DNA of 12,282 nt from positions 1 through 12,282 of the forward strand of contig CAMKPI010000039.1 in the NCBI GenBank assembly GCA_946414625.1, read 5' to 3'. Below, one piece after another: positions 6,529 to 12,282 of this stretch. Source of the DNA: an uncultured Spirochaetaceae bacterium (lineage in GTDB: Bacteria > Spirochaetota > Spirochaetia > Sphaerochaetales > Sphaerochaetaceae). Below the pieces are notes generated by a model. The model ran no database searches, was not told the DNA's origin, and worked only from the letters and a program-made list of their open reading frames with translations. Within the stretch, counting starts at the first letter, position 1; each line of letters begins with the position of its first letter. A program made the translations under genes and the position numbers.

Positions 6529-7416
6529 ATGTACAAGGATTTTGAGGCGAAGACGGAGGCGGAGGCAATAAGCCTCGCTATAGAGGACTTGCATATCGGT
6601 CCCGAAGATTTCGAGGTTGAGGTTTTGGATAACGGGAAGCGTGGGTTATTCAAGCGCGGCAATGTGAAGATCCGCGTCCACGTGGAGGGTCCGGAGAATG
6701 CCGGCAGAGAGGAAGATTATTCAGAAGTAAGCGACCCTGCTGGCTTCGGAGCGACGGAAGCCGGCGGAGCCTCTGAAGAAGAGAAAAAGTCCTTCGGGGA
6801 TGCCAGGATCGGCGATGGAGCCTACTCCGGGCCCCATGGAGAAGCATTGAGAGACAACGGAGACTCTGTTTTTTACGGCGAGGCGGCTCTTGATGAGGAT
6901 GCTTACCGGGACGAGATGGATCCGGAGGACGAGGACGACAGTCCAGTGCTGGAAGTTGACGAGGACTTGGAGAGGAAGGTCTGCGCCTTTGTCGAAGGGG
7001 TTGTCGAAAAGATGGGCTTCCAGTGCGAAGCACGCGTGGGCGAGCGCAGGGGGCGTAAGATATACGTGAATATCGACAGCGCCGATTCCAACATAATCAT
7101 CGGACGCAAAGGTCGGAATCTTGATGCAATCCAGGTGCTTGCGAACGTCTATATGGGTAATTTCGATGACAGACGCAAGGTGATTGTCGATACCGAGATG
7201 TACCGGGTGCGGCATGAGGAGTCGATTGTGAAAAGCGCCTACCGCGTGGCCAGCCAGGTGAAGAAAACCGGGCGCAGCAGGCTTCTGGAGCCGATGAACC
7301 CGTATGAGCGCAGGCTTGTGCATACCGCTTTGTCCGATGTCACCGGGATAGACACCAAGAGCGAAGGGACAGGTCTATTGAAGCAAATCAGGATCATCGC
7401 GAAGCGCAGATACTGA
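6529..7416 (+). CDS. jag: Jag/KhpB-type RNA-binding protein (Jag_N, KH, R3H)
   Basis: A 295-residue cytoplasmic RNA-binding protein of the Jag (SpoIIIJ-associated, KhpB, EloR) family, which in Gram-positive bacteria is tied to post-transcriptional control and to cell elongation. Three parts are visible. The first is a Jag_N domain (about 1-52, with GKRGLFKRG). A very acidic linker follows (about 60-145). The nucleic-acid-binding half holds a KH domain with the GRKG loop at 192-195 (IIIGRKGRNLDAIQ) and a C-terminal R3H domain with R261-x3-H265. It follows yidC as in a great many bacteria. The start is supported by AAGGA seven bases upstream and by homology of the first residues. The long acidic linker is a lineage-specific feature; similar linkers occur in other Jag proteins. 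Confidence 0.94.
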   Translation: MYKDFEAKTEAEAISLAIEDLHIGPEDFEVEVLDNGKRGLFKRGNVKIRVHVEGPENAGREEDYSEVSDPAGFGATEAGGASEEEKKSFGDARIGDGAYSGPHGEALRDNGDSVFYGEAALDEDAYRDEMDPEDEDDSPVLEVDEDLERKVCAFVEGVVEKMGFQCEARVGERRGRKIYVNIDSADSNIIIGRKGRNLDAIQVLANVYMGNFDDRRKVIVDTEMYRVRHEESIVKSAYRVASQVKKTGRSRLLEPMNPYERRLVHTALSDVTGIDTKSEGTGLLKQIRIIAKRRY

Positions 7417-7450
7417 TCCTCCGCCGTGACGAAAAGGTTTTCTGGAAGCC

Positions 7451-9025
7451 ATGAAGAAGAAATTCATACTTTTGATAATCGTCATCTCGCTATTCGTGCT
7501 TGCGTTCGTGTTTTCCGCGTCCGTGTTCTTTGTGCCCGATGCGGTGAATTCGGTTTTCTCTCATTTCTTCGGTAGGCCTCTGGACGTGGCTCGGGGCTTG
7601 TCGGAGAGTGCGGAAGATATAGAAAGCCTTGCCGCAAGCCCGGGTCGTGGCAGCGGTAATATCAACGGCGGATACATTGAACCGGTTTCCTACATGGAAT
7701 ATGCCGACCCGGAGAATGTGTCGGAGAGCGAGGAGATCCGGATCGAGAGCGACATGAAGCGTCTTGAGGGGCTCTATAGACAGCTGAACCGGTATTTTCT
7801 TTGGGATATCGATTACGACAAGGTCTATGATGCCATGGCAACGGCGATGTTCGAGACGCTCGACGACAAATATTCTTACTATATAAAAGAAGAGAACGCC
7901 GAGGACTACAAGGAAGAGATAACCGGCAAGTACGGCGGACTCGGCTTCTATTTCTCCAAAACGCTGGTGGCGTATCAGGAGCAGGAAAAGGACGAGACGC
8001 TGTATGCGCATTTGTCCCAGGTTTTTCCGAACACGCCGGCTTCCCGCGGCGGGCTTCTCGCGGGGGACCTTATCACGCACATCGACGGTGAGGATGTTGT
8101 GTCGTTGGAAGCGGACGACTGCGCACGGAGGATAAAGGGCGAGGTCGGCACCGATGTGACGCTCACCGTCAAGCGCGGCGCTCATGTCTTCGATGTGACG
8201 ATGCGGCGTGAGATGATAACCGTTCCGACGATAGAATATGCCATGCTGGACGGCAATATCGGTTATATCCTGATTCTTGAAATCTCTAAGGACACGGTGA
8301 ACAAGGTGGGGCTCGCTTTGATGGATTTGCGGAACCAGGGTATGGAGTCCCTGATAATTGATGTTCGCGACAATCCCGGCGGCGATGTGGACACCACGCT
8401 GAATATCATCAATTTCTTCGTGTCGGACAAGGACATTCTCACAATCAGGTATAAGGATGAGTCCCAGAGCGTCACATATCACGCCACAAAAAGCACGCTC
8501 ATTCCGGAAGATATCAAAATTGCTGTTCTTATCAACGGGGGCACTGCGAGTTCCGCGGAGGTGCTCTCCGCTGCTCTGCGCGATAACGGACGGGCAACGC
8601 TTATCGGTACAAAGTCTTTCGGAAAAGGGATAATGCAGGTTATCGTGCCGTACGGAGAGGGCTACATGTCTGTCACCACGGCTTCTCTGATTCCTCCCAG
8701 CGGAGAGGAGTACCACAAGATAGGGCTATCTCCCGACATAGAGGTGAAGGGAATCACCGTCGAGGAGGATGAGCGCGACACGTTCAACGCCCTTGTGAAG
8801 GAAGGAGTCGCAAGCGCTTTTGTCGATTCAAACAAGGATTACACGAGAGAGAACGTTGAACGGTTTGTTTCTGAGAACTCCGGACGCGGAGTGGCTCCGG
8901 ATGTACTCAGGCTGCTTATCCGGGGTGAATATTACCGCCGCATGACGTATGACGAGCGTCCAAAGGTGGACACCTGGTTCGATCCGCAGATAAGAGCCGC
9001 CGTGGATTACCTTTTGGGAAGGTGA
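7451..9025 (+). CDS. ctp: S41 family carboxy-terminal processing protease
   Basis: A 524-residue protease of the CtpA/Prc family that trims or degrades envelope proteins from their C-termini. A hydrophobic N-terminal segment (about 4-27) directs it to the periplasm or anchors it in the membrane. A PDZ domain (about 165-245, with GGLLAGDLI at 200-208) binds substrates. The catalytic domain carries DVRDNPGG, the nucleophile S367 in NGGTASSAEV and the general base K392 in SFGKG, 25 residues apart as in E. coli Prc. The residues flanking the Ser are TASSAE where many members have SASASE. It begins 34 bases after jag with GGAAG close to the ATG, so it is probably co-transcribed with jag. The substrate is unknown; links to YidC or Jag are only positional. 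About 130 residues follow the catalytic Lys and I do not recognise a domain in them. Confidence 0.93.
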   Translation: MKKKFILLIIVISLFVLAFVFSASVFFVPDAVNSVFSHFFGRPLDVARGLSESAEDIESLAASPGRGSGNINGGYIEPVSYMEYADPENVSESEEIRIESDMKRLEGLYRQLNRYFLWDIDYDKVYDAMATAMFETLDDKYSYYIKEENAEDYKEEITGKYGGLGFYFSKTLVAYQEQEKDETLYAHLSQVFPNTPASRGGLLAGDLITHIDGEDVVSLEADDCARRIKGEVGTDVTLTVKRGAHVFDVTMRREMITVPTIEYAMLDGNIGYILILEISKDTVNKVGLALMDLRNQGMESLIIDVRDNPGGDVDTTLNIINFFVSDKDILTIRYKDESQSVTYHATKSTLIPEDIKIAVLINGGTASSAEVLSAALRDNGRATLIGTKSFGKGIMQVIVPYGEGYMSVTTASLIPPSGEEYHKIGLSPDIEVKGITVEEDERDTFNALVKEGVASAFVDSNKDYTRENVERFVSENSGRGVAPDVLRLLIRGEYYRRMTYDERPKVDTWFDPQIRAAVDYLLGR

Positions 9026-9253
9026 ACGGCGCGATGTTGTTTGTCGCTGCGCTGTCTGGGGTCCGTGGCGGGTTTGATGCCAATTGTTGCTGTTCCGCCG
9101 TCGAATTGGATGAGCGCCTTGCGGATGATTGTTGCCGCCCTGCTTTGGAGCACCGGGACTGGCGAATTGCTGTTTGCAGCCATCGCGCCGGCGGTTGTTT
9201 GGGCGCAGCCATGGGACCGGAGCGGTCGAAAAGTCGGTGATCGTTTCCGCGCC

Positions 9254-9389
9254 GCTTTGAGCCGGGGCGGGCAAGAGACTGTTTTTAGTGCCGTCGTTTA
9301 CCGCCGAAGCGGCAAACCGGAGATGTCACCTTGTTCGCGCATAAGCCTGGAGCGGGGCTGTCTGGTCGGAAGGCTTTGAGCCGGGGCGG
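9254..9389. repeat. Two copies of a 17-base direct repeat
   Basis: GCTTTGAGCCGGGGCGG occurs identically at 9254-9270 and 9373-9389, 119 bases apart, in the noncoding gap before rsmE. The flanks are not alike beyond a few bases, so this is not a simple duplication of the whole interval. Confidence 0.85.
9296..9317 (-). other. Nine-base hairpin with a C(UUCG)G tetraloop on the minus strand
   Basis: Read on the minus strand, GTTTGCCGC-TTCG-GCGGTAAAC forms nine pairs (one of them G-U) closed by a C(UUCG)G loop, an exceptionally stable RNA tetraloop. On the plus strand the same bases give a CGAA loop with one A-C mismatch. No T-run follows on either strand, so an intrinsic terminator is not supported. 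The favoured strand is opposite to the flanking genes, which makes its purpose unclear. Confidence 0.5.
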
Positions 9390-9450
9390 AAAGCCCTGAG
9401 GAGAAAGCGGCAGAAAGCGGAAACCTGATGCTGAAGCCTTCCACCCTTGA

Positions 9451-9456
9451 GAGGAG
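9451..9456 (+). promoter_or_regulatory. Ribosome binding site that fixes the rsmE start at a TTG codon
   Basis: GAGGAG lies seven bases before TTG at 9464, which begins MRLFLLP, the usual N-terminus of RsmE. The in-frame ATG at 9428 lies upstream of this site, would add twelve unrelated residues and has no comparable ribosome binding site. Confidence 0.8.
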
Positions 9457-9463
9457 TTGTCTG

Positions 9464-10297
9464 TTGCGCCTGTTTCTTTTGCCCGCAACATTTAATGGAG
9501 AATCCTCTGTTGTTCTCACCGGACGAGATCGGAGCTATCTTGTGGATGTGCTCCGGCTGCGAGAGGGTGCGTCTCTGACAGGACGGGACAAGAACGGCGG
9601 GGTTTGGAATCTCACGATAACCAGTATTACAAAAAAAATTTTAATTCTTTCCGCAGTAAAAGATAATTATGCCCGTGAAACAACGGATGCTCTCCCTGAG
9701 AGTCGCCCTCGTGCCTCTCTTGTTCTTTATCAGTGCCTCCCAAAAGGCAGGAAGATGGACGAGATAGTAAAGCGTGCCACGGAGATCGGAGCGGCCGCAA
9801 TTGTTCCTGTGAGGAGCCACAACTGTGTTGCGACGGGAGCGGAGGAGCGGGAAGAAGCAAAATCCGCCCGCTACAATGCGCTTATCAAGGAAGCGGTACA
9901 GCAGAGCGGCTCTCTTGTGCCCACAGCGCTCTCTCCGACGCTTGATGTCCGTGATGTACCGGGCGACTTCGAGCTTCGGGCGGCCTCTTTTTCGCAAGGT
10001 GGAAGTGCGGCGCCGTCCATAGGACTCCTGCTTCATCAATGCAGGCTGGAAGAGCGTCAGAAGAGCCTTTTTGAAGTGTTGGATGAATTTCTTAGTTCCG
10101 AGGTTTTTCGGGAAGAATCCAGCCCGGCGCCGCTTATCGCGCTTCTTGTGGGACCCGAGGGGGGCTTCACCGACGGGGAGTGCGCCATGATGCTGGAATC
10201 GGGGTTCAAACCGGTTCTTTTGAAGACAAATATTCTTCGCTGCGAGACCGCCGCAGTGTATGCCCTTGCCGCCGTGCAGGCGATTGCCGAAAGATAG
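9464..10297 (+). CDS. rsmE: 16S rRNA (uracil(1498)-N3)-methyltransferase
   Basis: A 277-residue SPOUT-fold enzyme that uses S-adenosylmethionine to methylate N3 of U1498 in 16S rRNA on the 30S subunit. An N-terminal PUA-like domain (about 1-75, starting MRLFLLP) is followed by the knotted SPOUT domain. Its signature segments are LPKGRKMDEIVKRATEIGA (about 92-110), LLVGPEGGFTDGE (about 227-239) and ILRCETAAVYAL (about 257-268), which form the trefoil knot and the cofactor pocket. An unusual stretch of about 40 residues between 165 and 220 is longer and less conserved than I expect from the shorter family members. The start at TTG is chosen from the ribosome binding site. It is preceded by a 438-base gap and followed by the repeat tract that borders the accessory gene. 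Confidence 0.94.
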   Translation: MRLFLLPATFNGESSVVLTGRDRSYLVDVLRLREGASLTGRDKNGGVWNLTITSITKKILILSAVKDNYARETTDALPESRPRASLVLYQCLPKGRKMDEIVKRATEIGAAAIVPVRSHNCVATGAEEREEAKSARYNALIKEAVQQSGSLVPTALSPTLDVRDVPGDFELRAASFSQGGSAAPSIGLLLHQCRLEERQKSLFEVLDEFLSSEVFREESSPAPLIALLVGPEGGFTDGECAMMLESGFKPVLLKTNILRCETAAVYALAAVQAIAER

Positions 10298-10683
10298 CCG
10301 GGAGAGCTCCGGGGTTTGATTCGGACGTATCCAGTGCGCCGTGCGTGAGAGTACCAGGCGCAGAGAGGGAGGGTTTTGTGCTCGATTCGGGAGAGTATCC
10401 CATGCCACGGTGCGTGAGAGTGCCGAGTTCGATCCAGGAGAGTATCCACAAGAGATTTGCGCGGCTTTAAGCAATGAAAATCGTTTAAACTCCGCATTTA
10501 AAATTTTAAGTATTAACCTTAAAGTTTTATGCAAATGTTTGCGCCGAAGCAGTAGGACAAGGAAGAATTTTATACCGTAAACCGTTTCATAAGGAAAAAA
10601 AGAAGGATTATTTAATAAGACTTAAAAAACGTCAAATCAACGCTAAATAGGGATGTCATTTTTTAGAGAATAGGAACGCATAA
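10298..10683. other. 386-base junction between core genes and the accessory helicase gene
   Basis: No supportable gene. Directly after the rsmE stop, CCGGGA/TCCGG (10298-10312) could form a weak hairpin with a bulge, without a real T-run. Degenerate repeats fill 10316-10448. From about 10478 the composition becomes strongly AT-rich and includes a perfect 12-base palindrome TTAAAATTTTAA (10498-10509). I could not find a convincing -35/-10 pair for the helicase gene; its ribosome binding site is AGGA at 10672-10675, eight bases before the ATG. The change in composition marks a likely island boundary. Confidence 0.6.
10316..10448. repeat. Degenerate interspersed tandem repeat after rsmE
   Basis: Two alternating motifs recur. 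Motif A, close to TCGATTCGGGAGAGTATCC, is at 10316-10332 (shorter), 10382-10400 and 10429-10447. Motif B, GTGCGTGAGAGTnCC, is at 10341-10355 and 10410-10424. The order is A-B-A-B-A, so there are about two and a half units, spaced 66 and then 47 bases. Units are not identical. This may be a remnant of a longer repeat array or recombination scar at the island edge. Confidence 0.75.
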
Positions 10684-12282
10684 ATGTTTGGAAACACCCT
10701 TATAGACAATTCGCTTAAACTAAAGCTTGTTGACACTTTGAATGAAATCATATCAATGCCTGAAATCAACGAAATCTGCATCGCCACAGGGTATTGGGAT
10801 TTAAAAGGCACAGCCTTGGTGGCTGACGCCCTTATGGAATTCCTGTCTCGCGAGAACACAAAACTCAGGCTTTTAATCGGAAAGGATCCTAGCGTTTTTA
10901 GAAAAGACCTGACCTCCTCCGCTTATAAAGATGCAACGCTTTATCCTGCGGATTATATCAAAATCGACCTGAACAAGGTTGAAATGAATAACGATCAATA
11001 TCAGAAAGCTGCGAAAATGCTGCTAGACTATTGTTCAGGCGACAACCCTAAAATGCAAGTTCATATTTTTAAAGAAAACGAAGAGGAAAAAGAGCAATTC
11101 TTACATTCGAAATGCTACATTTTTATGAGCACGCATGGAAAAACCTGCGGAATCATCGGGAGCAGCAACTTCACCGAAAAGGGCTTGGAAGGTAATTCGG
11201 AGCTTAACTTCCTGGATATTGATTCTTCCCATATTACGGCAAAACCTGATGAATACAGTTCTTTCAAGGGACATTATTACTGGTTCAATGAAAAATGGAA
11301 TCTTTCTAAGGACTGGACGAAAGAGTTTGTTTTAGAAGTTGGAAATTCTCCTGTTGGAAGAAAAGCGAAAACGAATCCGAAGTTAAATCCTAACCCTTTA
11401 GCTTTAGAAGAACTCACGCCTTATGAAAATTATATTAAATTGTTGCAAGACAAATTCGGTATGATTACGGATGCTGATTTCAAATCAATACTGACGGGGT
11501 ATTTGCCGAAAGACATAAAAGCGCTTGAATACCAGCTCAATGCCGTTCAGCAATGCTACTCATATATGCTTCAGCACGGCGGTTTTGCCTTGGGCGATGT
11601 TGTAGGATTGGGAAAAACCGTAGTTGGCATTTTATTGATCAAATATTTTATAGATGTCGCCGCTTCATTGAACAAATCAGATAAAGTTTTGATTATTGTT
11701 CCTCCTGCAATCAAGTCTTCTTGGATTGATACGATAAAAAAATTTGATAAAAACCAAACAGACGAAATAGAAAAGCATGTGAAATTTCTAACCACCGGCA
11801 GCCTTAATCAGCTATCCAGCGATTTCTCCGAGGAAGAATTAAGCGACGCAGAGGATTCTATCGCGGATGATGAAGTAAATGATGAAGATGTTTTCGCTCT
11901 GTCTTCGGAAGACAAAAAAGAAGCGGTTAAAGACATGGCCCCTGAAATGAAAACTTTCTCTACGGATGCTGAAAACTACGGTCTTGTAATCATTGACGAA
12001 AGCCATAAATTCCGCAATTCGGGAACGGAGATGTACATCGCCTTAAGCGAATACCTTGAAAACGTCCGCATACGCACAGGAAGCTATCCCTTTGTCGGCT
12101 TACTTTCCGCCACAATGCAGAACAATAGCCCCCGCGATATTCAGAATCAGATTTACTTGTTCGAGCATGAGCCTAAGAATTCAACTTTTGAAAAGGTTGA
12201 AGGCCGGGACTTGGAGCGTTTCTTTGCAGGAGTGAATAGAAGATACGATGCTCTCATACATTCAAGGCAACAAGGGGCGGGA
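10684..12282 (+). CDS. PLD-nuclease domain / SNF2-type helicase protein (5' part, runs off the window)
   Basis: The first 533 codons of a large protein, open to the window edge. The N-terminal part (about 1-200) resembles the phospholipase-D-type nuclease domain found in restriction-linked helicases: H141-S-K143 followed by GSSNFTEKGL at 159-168 and N171-S-E. The Asp usually five residues after the Lys is Met (M148). The helicase follows: Q284 in YQLNAVQQ, Walker A GDVVGLGKT (304-312), motif Ia IIVPPAIKSSW, a very acidic insertion (about 380-415), motif II VIIDESHKFRN (D438-E439) and motif III SATMQNN (475-481). The C-terminal helicase lobe lies beyond the window. AGGA eight bases before the ATG supports the start. 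Related proteins usually belong to defence loci with DNA methyltransferases and restriction subunits; a role in DNA translocation or cleavage is inferred. AT-rich codon use differs from the genes to the left and suggests horizontal acquisition. Confidence 0.88.
   Translation, partial: MFGNTLIDNSLKLKLVDTLNEIISMPEINEICIATGYWDLKGTALVADALMEFLSRENTKLRLLIGKDPSVFRKDLTSSAYKDATLYPADYIKIDLNKVEMNNDQYQKAAKMLLDYCSGDNPKMQVHIFKENEEEKEQFLHSKCYIFMSTHGKTCGIIGSSNFTEKGLEGNSELNFLDIDSSHITAKPDEYSSFKGHYYWFNEKWNLSKDWTKEFVLEVGNSPVGRKAKTNPKLNPNPLALEELTPYENYIKLLQDKFGMITDADFKSILTGYLPKDIKALEYQLNAVQQCYSYMLQHGGFALGDVVGLGKTVVGILLIKYFIDVAASLNKSDKVLIIVPPAIKSSWIDTIKKFDKNQTDEIEKHVKFLTTGSLNQLSSDFSEEELSDAEDSIADDEVNDEDVFALSSEDKKEAVKDMAPEMKTFSTDAENYGLVIIDESHKFRNSGTEMYIALSEYLENVRIRTGSYPFVGLLSATMQNNSPRDIQNQIYLFEHEPKNSTFEKVEGRDLERFFAGVNRRYDALIHSRQQGAG

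Larger units (their letters stand above)
9026..9463. other. 438-base region between the protease gene and rsmE
   Basis: I see no gene that I can defend. Short open frames exist on both strands (for example 9041-9379 on the plus strand), but they start with TTG or GTG, lack ribosome binding sites and show no family resemblance. The region holds two exact 17-base copies of GCTTTGAGCCGGGGCGG (9254-9270 and 9373-9389), a tandem AGAAAGCGG (9402-9410 and 9412-9420), and a good inverted repeat at 9296-9317. It is large for this otherwise compact stretch and may be a decayed gene or a repeat-bearing spacer. Confidence 0.5.

Noticed and set aside
7490..8716. A 408-codon open frame on the minus strand
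   Set aside because: It lies wholly opposite the S41 protease gene, whose motifs and catalytic residues are intact. The translation is rich in His and Arg with no family resemblance, as expected for the reverse of a GC-rich coding sequence.
9041..9379. A 112-codon plus-strand frame after the protease gene
   Set aside because: It starts with TTG without a ribosome binding site, has an odd composition and no family I recognise, and spans the repeats and hairpin. I describe the region as a gap instead.
10428..10440. GTTCGATCC resembling a tRNA T-loop
   Set aside because: The flanking bases do not form the five-pair T stem, and no acceptor or anticodon arm can be drawn. It is part of repeat motif A.
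9641..10534. A 297-codon open frame on the minus strand
   Set aside because: It covers rsmE in reverse and has no recognisable domain or ribosome binding site.
10341..10580. A 79-codon plus-strand frame after rsmE
   Set aside because: It starts with GTG inside the degenerate repeats, has no ribosome binding site and crosses the composition change.

Overview
The window looks like a core chromosomal segment of a spirochaete, most probably a member of the Treponema group, that runs at its right end into an accessory region. This rests on the character of the DnaX N-terminus, the rpmH-rnpA-yidC-jag order lying away from dnaA/dnaN, and a two-part YidC with a large periplasmic domain. No 16S rRNA or species-specific marker is present, so the assignment is inference. 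The core is moderately GC-rich; a hand count of 8341-8400 gives 33 G+C in 60.

Layout. On the minus strand lies dnaX (106-2394), followed at the left edge by the first codons of another minus-strand gene (1-34). Divergent from dnaX, across a 193-base gap, is a HAD-superfamily phosphatase (2588-3367). Both of these genes appear to be leaderless: a good sigma-70-type promoter sits so that transcription should begin at the A of the ATG. A strong promoter at 3532-3560 then drives rpmH (3708-3875) and the overlapping rnpA (3856-4245). These are followed by yidC (4525-6387), jag/khpB (6529-7416), an S41 carboxy-terminal processing protease (7451-9025) and, after a 438-base gap, rsmE (9464-10297). 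A tract of degenerate repeats and an AT-rich stretch (10298-10683) separate this core from the start of a large gene (10684 to the window end, open). That gene encodes a protein with an N-terminal phospholipase-D-type nuclease domain and a SNF2-type helicase domain, an architecture typical of restriction and defence islands.

How the genes work together. rpmH, rnpA, yidC and jag are the classical ribosome / RNase P / membrane-insertion / RNA-binding group. RnpA and RNase P RNA mature tRNAs, L34 joins the large ribosomal subunit, YidC inserts membrane proteins and the Jag/KhpB protein binds RNA. The S41 protease, close behind jag, adds periplasmic protein processing. RsmE methylates 16S rRNA, and DnaX loads the replication clamp. 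The helicase gene is not functionally connected to these and marks an island boundary.

Most worth a second look: the pair of promoters implying leaderless dnaX and HAD mRNAs; the PLD-SNF2 helicase gene and the repeat-rich, AT-shifted junction before it; several small intergenic repeats and hairpins, including identical hairpin arms in front of both yidC and jag; and an apparent lipoprotein signal on YidC. I do not see a complete new system inside the window. If one exists, it lies mainly to the right of it.
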